Source of the DNA: Microvirga brassicacearum | GTDB lineage: Bacteria > Pseudomonadota > Alphaproteobacteria > Rhizobiales > Beijerinckiaceae | Direction of reading: 5' to 3' | DNA length: 42,540 nt | Assembly (NCBI RefSeq): GCF_008757455.1 | Contig: NZ_VCMV01000039.1 | Coordinates: 1 to 42,540 of the forward strand | Notes under the pieces: generated by a model | Seen by the model: only the letters and a program-made list of their open reading frames with translations | What the model was told of the DNA's origin: nothing | Databases searched by the model: none | Translations under genes and position numbers: made by a program | In this document: one piece after another, positions 19,706-28,241 of the stretch | Position numbering within the stretch: position 1 is the first letter of the stretch | Layout: the number at the start of each line of letters is the position of its first letter

Positions 19706-20614
19706 TTGTTCAATCGCCTGCGCCTTACGCTGGAAATCTTCTCGATCGCCATCAACCGCTTTCTGGTGCACGACGCCTGGGCGATCGCCAGCCATATCGC
19801 GCTCTCGGTCCTGACCTCGCTGTTTCCGTTCCTCATTCTGATGACGGCCCTGGCGGGCCTGTTCGGCGCCGGCTCGCTCGCCGATGAAGCGACCGACCTC
19901 ATTTTGGAGGCATGGCCGCGGGAAGTTGCCGAGCCCATCGCCGGCGAAATCCACACCATCTTGACCGGGCGGCGGAGTGACGTGCTGACGCTGGGTCTCG
20001 TGCTTGCGCTGTATTTCTCCTCCAGCGCCGTGGAGGCTCTGCGCCTGGGGCTGAACCGCGCCTACGGGGTCCGGGAGACCCGCGCATGGTGGGTGACGCG
20101 GCTTGAATCCATCGCCTTTGTCATCGGCGGTGCATTTGTCATGCTCGTGCTCGCCGTTCTGGTGGTGCTCGGACCGTTCGTGTGGCGCGCCGTGCTGCAT
20201 TGGGTTCCGGCGCTTCAATTCCTCGACGGTCTGATCGACTTCCTGCGCATCGGCATTGCCACGATCGTCATCGTGTTCGGCCTGTTGATCGCCTACAAAT
20301 ACGTGCCCTCCGGCCGTCGCAGCTGGGGGTCGATCCTTCCGGGCGTCCTCATGACGTTGTTCCTGTGGCTGCTTGGGGGCTTGGGATTCGGGTGGTATCT
20401 CGAGTTCTATCCCGGCGCCTACGCCTCCACCTATGGGGGCCTCGCGACCGCCATGGTGGCGCTGGTGTTCCTCTATACGCTCGGGGCGATCTTTCTGTTC
20501 GGAGGCGAACTGAACGGCACCATCATGCTGGCAAAACGCAGGCGTCCTCTGCTCGGGCCGGCGCCGGAGCAGATCGAGACGCCGATGGTGTTGCCGCCCC
20601 GTAGAGGCGAATAG
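19706..20614 (+). CDS. YihY/virulence factor BrkB family membrane protein
   Basis: A 302-residue membrane protein with six predicted helices. The YihY/BrkB family is recognised by DAWAIASHIALSVLTSLFPFL (split across residues 20-40), the pore-like YFSSSAVEALRLGLNRAYGVRE (about 105-126) and PGAYASTYGGLATAMVALVFLY near 233-254. The function of the family is uncertain; it is not the RNase BN it was once called. The start is a TTG at 19706 preceded by CCGGAGA six bases away. A frame extending to 19577 lacks family similarity and is rejected. A hairpin follows the stop but has its T tract on the other strand. Confidence 0.88.
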   Translation: MFNRLRLTLEIFSIAINRFLVHDAWAIASHIALSVLTSLFPFLILMTALAGLFGAGSLADEATDLILEAWPREVAEPIAGEIHTILTGRRSDVLTLGLVLALYFSSSAVEALRLGLNRAYGVRETRAWWVTRLESIAFVIGGAFVMLVLAVLVVLGPFVWRAVLHWVPALQFLDGLIDFLRIGIATIVIVFGLLIAYKYVPSGRRSWGSILPGVLMTLFLWLLGGLGFGWYLEFYPGAYASTYGGLATAMVALVFLYTLGAIFLFGGELNGTIMLAKRRRPLLGPAPEQIETPMVLPPRRGE

Positions 20615-20641
20615 AAAACGGCCGGGGAGATGCCCGGCCGT
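20614..20641 (-). terminator. Intrinsic terminator for the nucleotidase gene
   Basis: A 9-bp stem ACGGCCGGG / CCCGGCCGT with a 6-base loop. Read on the minus strand it is followed by TTTTC, and it begins about 25 bases past the nucleotidase stop. On the plus strand no T run follows. Confidence 0.75.
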
Positions 20642-20665
20642 CGCTGCCTTTCCGCTGTGCCGATC

Positions 20666-22612
20666 TCAAGCCACGATGCGGTATTTCACGAAACCTTCGG
20701 GCGCATCGCCCATCTTCTCGACCTTGATGCCCGACGGCTGATAGCCGGCGGCGTTCGGGCCGGTGAGGAATGTTGCGGTGACGTTTGCGGGCGGCGTCAC
20801 GAGCGCCCACGAACCATCGGCCTTCGGCGACACTTCCTTGCGCTCGATAATGAAACGCATGATGGCGTCGCGGGTGAGATCGGGCGCATCGAGAATGATC
20901 GTGGTGCCGTCGGCGCCGGGAAAGTTGCCGCCGCCGCCAGCGCGGTAATTGTTGGTCGCGACGACAAACACCTGATCGTCCGCAACCGCCTTGCCGTTAT
21001 AGGTCAGGTCTTTGATGCGGTGCGCGTCCGGGGCAACCAGCTTGCCGTCATTGTCGTAACGCGAGGCTTGGGTCGGGTCGATCTTGTACTGCACGCCCGC
21101 GATGACGTCGAAATTATAGGCCGGGAACTTGGCGTTGATGATGTCCTGTTCGCCGCCCTTGGCCACATCGATCTGGTTGTAGATTCCAGCCGACCGTTCG
21201 AGCCATTCGCGAACCTGCGCGCCGGTCACTTTCACGGCGCGAATGGTGTTCGGATAAATGTAGATATCGGCCATGTCCTTGATGGCGAGCGGGCCCTTCT
21301 TGATCTCCGTGAAGTAATTCGGTCCACCCCGTCCGCCGGCCTTGAAGGGCGCGGCGGCGGAGAGCAGCGGCAGATCCTTATGCGGCGTGGTCTTGAGAAG
21401 ATCGGCCACGTACCAGGCCTGCGCCTCGGCCACCAGTTTGACGGACGCGTCGTCGGCAACCAGCGAATAATAGGAATGGATCGGCACCGCGGTGGTGCCG
21501 ACCGGCTCGCGCACATATTTCAACGTGGCGTCATGATCGGCCTGTACGGCGGCGATCACCGCGGCCTCGGATGCGACCTTCGGCACGACCTTGCGGTCGA
21601 CGCGATCGTAGATGGGACGCGCTTCGGTCTTGAAGCCCGCAACCTTCCAGCGGCTGCCGTCCTTCGTCAGGTCGAGATCGACCTGCCCCAGATGGCTGCC
21701 CCAGAATCCCGCCATGACGGCGGGCTTGCCATGCAGCGTGCCGGCTTTCGCATCGACGCCCGGAATGTTGCTGAATTCCTTGCCGCCAGGGAACGTGAGG
21801 TGCTGGTGGCCGGTGAGGATCACGTCGATCCCGTCCACCTTCGCGAGATGCAAAGCAGCGTTCTCCTCGCCGCCCTTGCGGTCCCCGCCCGCGATGCCCG
21901 AATGGCAGAGCGCCACGACGATGTCGGCGCCGGCCTTCTTCATGTCCGGAACATGCTTCTCGGCCGCATCGACGATATCGATCGTGGTGGCCTTGCCGTC
22001 GAGATGCCCCTTGTCCCACTGGACGATCTGGGGCGGCAGGAAGCCGATCACGCCGACCTTCAGCTTGTGCGTCGCGCCCGCCTCATCGACGACGTCGCGG
22101 TCGAGAACGAGCCAGGGCTTTTGCAGGGTCGTGCCATCGGCCTTGATGACGTTGGCGCAAACCAGCGGGAATTTCGCCGCTCCGAGGGAGTTCTGCAGAA
22201 AGTCGAGGCCGTAATTGAATTCGTGGTTGCCGAGGGTGCCGCAATCGTAATCGAGCGTGTTCATGGCCGCGACCATGGGGTGGACATCACCCTTTTTCAT
22301 GCCGCGGCGATAGGCGACGAAATCGCCCAGGGGCGAGCCCTGAATGAGGTCGCCGTTATCGAACAGCAGGCTGTTCTTCGCCTCGGAACGCGCTGCCTTG
22401 ACGATGGCGGCGGTGCGCGCAAGACCGACCGTGTCGTCGGCGGCATCGCGATAATAGTCGTAAGGCAGGATGTTCACGTGGAGATCGGTGGTCTCCAGGA
22501 TGCGCAGCTTGACGACCGGATCGGCAGCCCATCCGACCTGCGGCACGGCCGTGAGGGCTGCAGCCGCCACACCTGTTTGGAGGATCCGGCGGCGGGTGAA
22601 TTTGGTCGTCAT
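20666..22612 (-). CDS. cpdB: Bifunctional 2',3'-cyclic-nucleotide 2'-phosphodiesterase / 3'-nucleotidase, periplasmic
   Basis: A 648-residue 5'-nucleotidase-family enzyme. A Tat signal (TRRRILQTG, Arg7-9) runs to about AWAAD near residue 30. The metallophosphatase domain carries the metal ligands in TTDLHVN (41-47), FDNGDLIQGS (about 84-93), GNHEFNYG (about 128-135), ALCHSG and TGHQHLTFPG. A C-terminal 5'-nucleotidase domain (about 375-600) follows with NNYRAGGGGNFPG for base binding. It would recover phosphate and nucleosides from exogenous nucleotides. The Asp-Leu-His first motif and length match CpdB more than UshA. It is last in a possible hpt-Cys/Met-cpdB minus-strand unit. Confidence 0.88.
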   Translation of the reverse strand: MTTKFTRRRILQTGVAAAALTAVPQVGWAADPVVKLRILETTDLHVNILPYDYYRDAADDTVGLARTAAIVKAARSEAKNSLLFDNGDLIQGSPLGDFVAYRRGMKKGDVHPMVAAMNTLDYDCGTLGNHEFNYGLDFLQNSLGAAKFPLVCANVIKADGTTLQKPWLVLDRDVVDEAGATHKLKVGVIGFLPPQIVQWDKGHLDGKATTIDIVDAAEKHVPDMKKAGADIVVALCHSGIAGGDRKGGEENAALHLAKVDGIDVILTGHQHLTFPGGKEFSNIPGVDAKAGTLHGKPAVMAGFWGSHLGQVDLDLTKDGSRWKVAGFKTEARPIYDRVDRKVVPKVASEAAVIAAVQADHDATLKYVREPVGTTAVPIHSYYSLVADDASVKLVAEAQAWYVADLLKTTPHKDLPLLSAAAPFKAGGRGGPNYFTEIKKGPLAIKDMADIYIYPNTIRAVKVTGAQVREWLERSAGIYNQIDVAKGGEQDIINAKFPAYNFDVIAGVQYKIDPTQASRYDNDGKLVAPDAHRIKDLTYNGKAVADDQVFVVATNNYRAGGGGNFPGADGTTIILDAPDLTRDAIMRFIIERKEVSPKADGSWALVTPPANVTATFLTGPNAAGYQPSGIKVEKMGDAPEGFVKYRIVA

Positions 22613-22691
22613 GCTGGTGGTCCCTCTTATGAAACAGCGTTCGCATAACAGAGAACATCGCGAGTTTTATGACAAGCGCAATTGTCGCCGC

Positions 22692-23846
22692 TTAAGCGGA
22701 GCGCAGAGCCGCGTCGAGATCCCCGAAAAGGTCCTCGACATCCTCGATCCCCGTCGACAGCCGAAGCAGATCCGGCGGGCATGGCGTGCCCGGACCCTCG
22801 ATCGAGGCCCGGTGCTCGATCAGGCTTTCGACGCCGCCAAGCGAGGTGGCGCGTTTCCACAACCGCACCCGCGCCGCCGTGCGAATGGCGGCAGCCTCCC
22901 CGTCAGACACCTGCACCGACAGCATGTAGCCGAAGCCGTTCTCCATCTGCCGCGCCGCCACATCGTGGCCGGGATGCTGGGGCAGGCCGGGATAGAGCAC
23001 GCGGGCAATCTTGGGGTGAGCGGATAGACGCTCGGCGAGATCCATGGCGCTCCTGGCTTGAGCGCCGGCCCGCAGATGCAGCGTGCGCAGACCGCGCATC
23101 AGCAGATAGGCCTCGAACGGCCCGAGGATCGCGCCCTGCCCTTTGCGGATGGTGACGACCTGACCCCAGAACTCGTCCGCCTTGGCGCCGGCGAGCACGC
23201 CCGCCACCACGTCCGAATGGCCATTCAGCACCTTCGTCGCGGCGTGCATGACAATGTCGGCACCAAGCGACAAGGGCCGCGTATGGAAGGGCGAAGCGGT
23301 GGTCGAATCGACCGCCAGACGAGCGCCCGCCGCATGGGCGATCTCGGCCGCGCCCGCGATGTCGGTGATCGTCCAGAGCGGGTTCGAGGGCGTCTCGACC
23401 CAGACGAGTTTGGTCCGGCCTGGAAGGATCGCCCGGCGCAACGCGTCGAGGTCGTCCGTTTCGACGAAATCGACGCTCAACCCCCAGCGCGTCGCCTCGC
23501 TCATGAGCCAGTGGCGCAGAGCCCAGTACATGACCTTCGAGGCCACCACATGATCGCCGGGGTTCAGCGCCTGGAACACCGCCGTGGCGGCCGCCATTCC
23601 GGATGAGAACAGCAGCGCTCCCGCGTCCGCGTCCTCCAGCATCGCCAGCACGCCCTCCGCCTCGCGCGTCGTGGCATTGTCGGGGCGGCCGTAGATGAAA
23701 CCCGACGAATAGGCGTTGTCCTCGTCGCGGATATAGGTCGTGGAGACATGGATCGGCATCACCACGCCTTTCGTGACCGGATCCACGTGACCCATGGCCT
23801 GCGCCGTGAGACTGCGCTTCGACCATTGTAGGGGCGATGAGGGCAT
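22692..23846 (-). CDS. Cys/Met metabolism PLP-dependent enzyme (cystathionine synthase/lyase family)
   Basis: A 384-residue fold-type I PLP enzyme of trans-sulfuration. Features are YGRPDN (Tyr52 and Arg54, phosphate contacts), FSSGMAAATAV (80-90), VETPSNP (150-156), AVDSTTASP and the Schiff-base Lys205 in MHAATKVLNGHSDVVAG. The C-terminal SLGGVESLIEHRAS is typical. Cystathionine gamma-synthase, beta-lyase and O-acetylhomoserine sulfhydrylase are close relatives and cannot be separated here by eye. metX, about 10 kb away, makes an activated homoserine that this type of enzyme can use. GGAG precedes the ATG by eight bases. hpt lies 61 bases upstream. Confidence 0.92.
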   Translation of the reverse strand: MPSSPLQWSKRSLTAQAMGHVDPVTKGVVMPIHVSTTYIRDEDNAYSSGFIYGRPDNATTREAEGVLAMLEDADAGALLFSSGMAAATAVFQALNPGDHVVASKVMYWALRHWLMSEATRWGLSVDFVETDDLDALRRAILPGRTKLVWVETPSNPLWTITDIAGAAEIAHAAGARLAVDSTTASPFHTRPLSLGADIVMHAATKVLNGHSDVVAGVLAGAKADEFWGQVVTIRKGQGAILGPFEAYLLMRGLRTLHLRAGAQARSAMDLAERLSAHPKIARVLYPGLPQHPGHDVAARQMENGFGYMLSVQVSDGEAAAIRTAARVRLWKRATSLGGVESLIEHRASIEGPGTPCPPDLLRLSTGIEDVEDLFGDLDAALRSA

Positions 23847-23907
23847 GGGAATCTCCGGGTGCGAAACGATCTATATCGGCCGTGGAAGGCGGCGCCTCGA
23901 CCGATGA

Positions 23908-24474
23908 TCAGGGTTGGTCGAACAGGTCCGGCGCGCTGTCGAGATGATCGACAACGCCCACATACGGCAGCTGGCGATAGGAATGCGACACGTCCATGCC
24001 GTAACCCACGACGAAGACATCGGGGCAGGTGAAGCCGACGAATTCCGCCTCGATGGACACCGCGCGTTTGCCGGGCTTTTCGAGAAGAACCGTGGTCAAG
24101 ACCCGCCTGGCGCCGCGCGCCATCAGCAGGTCCTTGGCGAAGGTGATGGTGCGGCCGGATTCGAGAATATCGTCGACGAGCAGCACGTCGCGGTCGCGCA
24201 CGTCGCTTTCCACGTCCCGCAGGATCGCAACCTGCCCGGACGATACCGTGCCGTCGAGATAGCTCGAAAGATGAACGAATTCGACCTGCGGCTCGAGCCC
24301 CGCCCGGTGCAGCGCGCGGATCAGGTCAGCCGCATACATGAAGCTTCCCTTCAGGATCGCGACGACGAGCAGGTTTTCGGGCTTCGCGCGTGCAATATCC
24401 TGGGCCAGATCCTCGATGCGGTTGGCGATCGTCTTTTCGTCGAAGAGTACACGGATACGGGGAGAGGCAGCCAT
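23908..24474 (-). CDS. hpt: Hypoxanthine phosphoribosyltransferase
   Basis: A 188-residue purine salvage enzyme that converts hypoxanthine (and guanine) plus PRPP to IMP/GMP. It is identified by the flexible-loop region EFVHLSSYLDGT (about 74-85), the PRPP-binding loop VLLVDDILESGRTITFA (about 105-121) and VGYGMDVSHSYRQLPYVGV near the C-terminus. The ATG at 24474 gives the family start. An in-frame GTG 30 bases upstream adds ten residues without similarity. It is first of three minus-strand genes that include a nucleotidase, a plausible salvage pairing. It is divergent from ftsE across 298 bases that show no strong elements. Confidence 0.93.
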   Translation of the reverse strand: MAASPRIRVLFDEKTIANRIEDLAQDIARAKPENLLVVAILKGSFMYAADLIRALHRAGLEPQVEFVHLSSYLDGTVSSGQVAILRDVESDVRDRDVLLVDDILESGRTITFAKDLLMARGARRVLTTVLLEKPGKRAVSIEAEFVGFTCPDVFVVGYGMDVSHSYRQLPYVGVVDHLDSAPDLFDQP

Positions 24475-24772
24475 CGTCGGTCCGTCCAGAGAATGAGGGC
24501 CCACCTGAAGCGCGGCCCGCGAAAACAGGTCTCATTCACGACCATGGCCCGCGAGTGAAGTCAAACGGACATCTGGCCCTGCGGCTTTAAAGTCGCGCAA
24601 GAGCACGCAAGAGCAGTTCATCCGGCGGCGGAGATCCGCTAGCATCGCGGCCGCCGCCGGCCTGAATGATGACCGGATTGTTAAGGCGGATACGCCATAA
24701 ACGGGCGAATCGCACACGGGCGACGCATCTGGCGGCGCCTTATTTCAACCCGTAGAGGATGGCTCGCGGCGC

Positions 24773-25474
24773 GTGAGAGCGGACTACGACATTGACGATT
24801 ATGGTGGCGCACCGGTCGTGCAGCTCGAGAATGTGGGCGTGCGCTACGGCATGGGGCCCGAGGTCCTGCGCGATCTGACATTCGCCATCGAGGCAAATTC
24901 CTTCCAGTTTCTCACCGGCCCCTCCGGCGCCGGCAAAACGACGCTGCTGCGGTTGATCTTGATGTCGGTTCGACCGACCCGGGGCCTCATCTCGATCTTC
25001 GGCGAAGACGTCTCGGACATCTCCAAGGACAACCTGACCGGCCTGCGCCGCCGGATGGGCGTCGTGTTCCAGGATTTCCGCCTGCTCGACCACCTCACCA
25101 CCTATGAGAACGTGGCGCTGCCGTTGCGGGTGCAGGGCAAGGAGGAGGCGACCTATCGGGCGGAGGTGGTGGAATTGCTGCGCTGGGTTGGCCTCGGCGA
25201 CCGGATGCACGTGCTGCCGCCGGTCCTGTCGGGCGGCGAGAAGCAGCGCGCCGCCATTGCGCGGGCGTTGATCGTGCGGCCCGACCTGCTGCTCGCCGAC
25301 GAGCCGACCGGCAACGTCGACCCTTCGCTTGCCCGACGCCTGCTGCGCCTCTTCATCGAACTCAACCGGCTCGGAACCTCGGTGGTCATCGCCACCCACG
25401 ACTTCAGCCTCATGGACCAGCTCGACGTCCGCCGCCTCGTGCTTGGCGACGGTCGGCTGCACATCGACGAATGA
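24773..25474 (+). CDS. ftsE: Cell division ATP-binding protein FtsE
   Basis: A 233-residue ABC ATPase of the FtsEX complex, which transmits cytoplasmic ATP hydrolysis to periplasmic peptidoglycan hydrolases at the septum. It has Walker A GPSGAGKT at 49-56, VVFQDFRLLDHLTTYENVA (about 94-112), the signature LSGGEKQRAAIARAL and Walker B LLLADEPTGNVD, followed by ATHD. The GTG start gives a short acidic N-terminal extension (RADYDIDDYGG) before the usual VQLENVGVRYG. The Shine-Dalgarno is distant (GAGGA about 13 bases away), so the start is less certain. Its stop overlaps ftsX as ATGA. Confidence 0.94.
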   Translation: MRADYDIDDYGGAPVVQLENVGVRYGMGPEVLRDLTFAIEANSFQFLTGPSGAGKTTLLRLILMSVRPTRGLISIFGEDVSDISKDNLTGLRRRMGVVFQDFRLLDHLTTYENVALPLRVQGKEEATYRAEVVELLRWVGLGDRMHVLPPVLSGGEKQRAAIARALIVRPDLLLADEPTGNVDPSLARRLLRLFIELNRLGTSVVIATHDFSLMDQLDVRRLVLGDGRLHIDE

Positions 25475-26451
25475 GCCGTATGGTCAAAAGGCGCATTGCG
25501 CCGCGCCACAAACCCGCACCGGCGGCTGCGAAGCGACCCTTGCCGACCTCGCTTCGCCGCAACGCGCCGCTCGTTCCGGTCGACTCGGCCGGCGGCCAGG
25601 CTCTCGCGGCGGTCATCGCCATTCTGACCTTTCTGGCGGCGCTCTGTGCCGGCGGGGCCGAGCTCGTGGCCACCAGTTCGGCCCAATGGCGGTCGGATAT
25701 CGCCCGCGAGGTGACGATCCAGGTTCGGCCCAATGCGCAACGCTCGATCGAAGCCGACGTGGACCGTGCCGTCGCACTTGCCCGGCAGACGAAGGGGGTC
25801 GAGAGCGCGCAACCCTTTACCAAGCAGCAATCCGAGCGCCTGCTCGAGCCATGGCTCGGCACCGGCCTCGACTTCAACGACCTGCCCGTCCCGCGCCTCA
25901 TCGTCATCAAGCTCGCGGAGGAAGCCCGGCCGGATTTTGCGCCGCTGCGGCAATCCCTCAAGGATCAGGTCCCTGGCGCGACCCTCGACGATCATGCGCT
26001 TTGGGTATCGCGTCTCTCCACCATGGCCAACACCATCATCGGAGTCGGCGTCGTCCTCGTTACCCTGGTGCTCGTGGCGGCAGGCCTCGCCGTGACCTTC
26101 GCCACCCGCGGCGCCATGGCGGGTAACCGCGAGGTGGTCGACGTGCTGCATTTTGTGGGTGCCAACGACGACTTCATCGCCAAGGAGTTCCAGCGCCGGT
26201 TCTTCAATCTCGGCCTGCGCGGCAGCGTGGCGGGGGCCGGGGCGGCGCTTCTTCTCACGACGATTTTGGGACTGGTGGCGAAATCCTGGCGGGCCAGCCC
26301 GACAGGGGACCAGATCGAGGCCCTGTTCGGTGCCTTCAGCATCTCGTGGCGCGGCTACGGGGTGGTCGTTCTGATCGCGCTCGTCGTCGCGCTGGTGACC
26401 GGAATCGTGTCGCGGCTCACCGTGAGACGATTTCTTAACGGTAATGGCTGA
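25471..26451 (+). CDS. ftsX: Cell division protein FtsX
   Basis: A 326-residue permease-like partner of FtsE. A basic, Pro/Ala-rich cytoplasmic N-terminus (1-40) leads to transmembrane helix 1 (about 45-67), then a periplasmic domain (70-185). Three C-terminal helices follow with the FtsX signature region NREVVDVLHFVGANDDFIAKEFQRRF (split near 218-243). It is translated from an ATG inside the ftsE stop. Coupling to a hydrolase activator such as EnvC is expected from the family; that gene is not in the window. Confidence 0.94.
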   Translation: MSRMVKRRIAPRHKPAPAAAKRPLPTSLRRNAPLVPVDSAGGQALAAVIAILTFLAALCAGGAELVATSSAQWRSDIAREVTIQVRPNAQRSIEADVDRAVALARQTKGVESAQPFTKQQSERLLEPWLGTGLDFNDLPVPRLIVIKLAEEARPDFAPLRQSLKDQVPGATLDDHALWVSRLSTMANTIIGVGVVLVTLVLVAAGLAVTFATRGAMAGNREVVDVLHFVGANDDFIAKEFQRRFFNLGLRGSVAGAGAALLLTTILGLVAKSWRASPTGDQIEALFGAFSISWRGYGVVVLIALVVALVTGIVSRLTVRRFLNGNG

Positions 26452-26587
26452 GGATGGATGCAGATAGGGGGTTGCCTCTCCAGTGCCTCATTTTGCAGTA
26501 TCTTCCGCAGTGATGACCTCGCAAACGCAGAATCTGGCGATTTTCGGCGCCACAGACAGCAGAGAGGCCGTGGGTTGGGGCTGGACG

Positions 26588-27271
26588 ATGCCCGGATCGC
26601 CTGTTCTTCCGATGAGGCGGTCAATGATCCGGCACATGCTGGTCTGTGGTTTCTATGGCTTTCTGACCTCCCTGGTCATCGGTTTTCTGGGTTTCCTGGT
26701 GTTCGTCTACAGCCTCGATCGCTTCGAGCAGAAACCGGAAACCCGCGCGGACGGCATCGTGGCGATGACCGGCGGAGCACAACGGATCGGGGATGCCATC
26801 GACCTGCTGGCGCAGGGCTATGCCAAGCGCCTCCTGATTTCGGGCGTCAACGAAAAGACCAGCCGCGACGAGATCTCACGGCTCAATCCGGGCCAGCGGC
26901 GGCTGTTCGAATGCTGCGTGGATCTGGATTACCGGGCCCGCAATACCATCGGCAACGCCATCGAGACCCGTCGCTGGGCCGAGCGCAACCACTTCTCTGC
27001 CCTCATCGTGGTGACGTCGAACTATCACATGCCGCGCACGCTGGTGGAATTGAACCACGCCCTGCCGAACATGCAGAAGATCCCCTATCCGGTCGCCGCG
27101 ACCATCGACCCGCACGAGTGGTGGCACAATCCGGCGACCGCGCGCGTGCTGTTCTCCGAATACCTCAAATTCCTCGCGGTTTGGCTGCGCACGCAGTTCG
27201 AGGAAGACCCGGAAGATTCGCCCGTGGCCCAGATCATGGGAAGCCCGATCCAGCACGCGGTGGCGGAATAG
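26588..27271 (+). CDS. YdcF/ElyC/SanA-like DUF218 membrane protein
   Basis: A 227-residue protein with one N-terminal membrane helix (about 15-40) followed by a DUF218 domain. Domain signatures are DGIVAMTGGAQRI (about 55-67), RLLISGVNEKTS, DLDYRARNTIGNAIE and VVTSNYHMPRTLVEL (about 147-161). The family is linked to envelope homeostasis, but the substrate is unknown. The start is uncertain: the same frame is open back to a GTG at 26483, and ATGs also occur at 26513, 26612 and 26624. ATG 26588 gives a short N-terminus ahead of the helix. It follows ftsX and precedes a terminator. Confidence 0.85.
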   Translation: MPGSPVLPMRRSMIRHMLVCGFYGFLTSLVIGFLGFLVFVYSLDRFEQKPETRADGIVAMTGGAQRIGDAIDLLAQGYAKRLLISGVNEKTSRDEISRLNPGQRRLFECCVDLDYRARNTIGNAIETRRWAERNHFSALIVVTSNYHMPRTLVELNHALPNMQKIPYPVAATIDPHEWWHNPATARVLFSEYLKFLAVWLRTQFEEDPEDSPVAQIMGSPIQHAVAE

Positions 27272-27276
27272 CAAGC

Positions 27277-27364
27277 CGAAAACCGCTGTCCGCTTTTCCT
27301 GGGAATGCTTCAAGAGCCGCATTCCCGGACGGAAAACCGGTGTCCACTTTTCCTGAGAATGCTT
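27277..27364. repeat. Paired intergenic repeat, 34-base unit in two copies
   Basis: Two 34-base copies (27277-27310 and 27331-27364) share the form SGAAAACCGSTGTCC, then RCTTTTCCTGRGAATGCTT, with about four differences. GGGAATGC at 27301-27308 also pairs with GCATTCCC at 27319-27326. Units of this kind (ACCGGTGTCCACTTTTCC...GAATGC) are dispersed between genes in many Rhizobiales genomes. It lies between the YdcF stop and a terminator. Confidence 0.75.
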
Positions 27365-27379
27365 TAGAGTAAACCCGGC

Positions 27380-27405
27380 GCGGGGCATGAGGCCCCGCTT
27401 TTTTT
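27380..27405 (+). terminator. Intrinsic terminator between ydcF-like gene and plsC-like gene
   Basis: A 7-bp stem GCGGGGC / GCCCCGC with a 5-base loop (ATGAG) and seven T residues. It ends only 10 bases before the ATG of the acyltransferase gene. Confidence 0.9.
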
Positions 27406-27415
27406 ATCAAGAACC

Positions 27416-28180
27416 ATGCTCATTCTCCGCTCCCTGCTGTTCAACATCGCGTTCTATCTGAACCTCGCCTTCTGGATGATCGTCCTGCTGCCGGCCCTTC
27501 CGCTGCCGCGGCGCGTTTTCATGCGCGGAGCGAAGTTCTGGGCGTGGTCGTCCATGTGGCTCATGCGGGTCATTGCCGGCACCAAGGTGGAGTTCCGCGG
27601 CCTCGAGCGCATTCCGCCCGGCGGGCTTCTGGTGGCATCAAAGCACCAATCCGTCTGGGAGACTTTCGCGCTCCTGACCTTGTTTCAGGACCCGGCCTTC
27701 ATCCTCAAGCGAGAGCTGATGTGGCTGCCGTTTTTCGGCTGGTACACGTGGAAGGGCGGCTCGGTTCCGGTGAACCGCAAGGGCGGGGCGCAGGCCCTCC
27801 TGCAGATGATGGCGCGAGCCAAGGGCGAGATCCAGAAGGGACGTCAGATCCTCATTTTCCCCGAAGGGACGCGCCGGCCCGCGGGCGCACCGCCGGCCTA
27901 CAAATTTGGGATTGGCCATCTTTATCAGCACCTTGGTGCGCCCTGCCTTCCCATCGCGCTCAATTCCGGCCTCTTCTGGTCGCGCCGGAAATTCCTGCGC
28001 CGACCCGGCACGATCATCGTCGAAATTCTCGAGGTGATCCCGCCCGGCATGCCACGCAACGCCTTCTTCAAGGAAATGCAGGATCGGATCGAGACCGCCT
28101 CCGACCGGCTCTTGGCAGAGGGCCATAGCGAACTCGCGCGGATCGCCGGCAGCACCGCGCCCGATTCCTCCGCCGCCTGA
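27416..28180 (+). CDS. plsC: 1-acyl-sn-glycerol-3-phosphate acyltransferase-type protein
   Basis: A 254-residue membrane-associated acyltransferase that would acylate lysophosphatidate to phosphatidate in phospholipid synthesis. Motif I HQSVWE has the catalytic His77 and Glu82 (HX4E instead of the usual HX4D). RKGGAQ follows near 121-126, and motif III FPEGTR is at 148-153. A hydrophobic helix occupies about 5-35. The ATG at 27416 fits the family N-terminus, but there is almost no Shine-Dalgarno and a terminator sits just upstream. Lysophospholipid acyltransferases with other acceptors are alternatives. Confidence 0.88.
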   Translation: MLILRSLLFNIAFYLNLAFWMIVLLPALPLPRRVFMRGAKFWAWSSMWLMRVIAGTKVEFRGLERIPPGGLLVASKHQSVWETFALLTLFQDPAFILKRELMWLPFFGWYTWKGGSVPVNRKGGAQALLQMMARAKGEIQKGRQILIFPEGTRRPAGAPPAYKFGIGHLYQHLGAPCLPIALNSGLFWSRRKFLRRPGTIIVEILEVIPPGMPRNAFFKEMQDRIETASDRLLAEGHSELARIAGSTAPDSSAA

Positions 28181-28205
28181 TCCGGCAAAGCCTCTGCGCC
28201 GGCTC

Positions 28206-28234
28206 TTGACGCCCGGTTCGTCGATTCCTACCTT
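28206..28234 (+). promoter_or_regulatory. Candidate promoter before 145-aa hypothetical
   Basis: TTGACG at 28206-28211 and TACCTT at 28229-28234 are 17 bases apart. The expected start point is at or next to the ATG at 28242, which would give a leaderless message or imply a start further in. Confidence 0.35.
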
Positions 28235-28241
28235 GGAACAA

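Noticed and set aside
20630..22648. A 672-codon open frame on the plus strand opposite the nucleotidase gene
   Set aside because: It mirrors the cpdB frame in GC-rich DNA and has no recognisable domain; the minus strand shows clear metallophosphatase motifs and a Tat signal.
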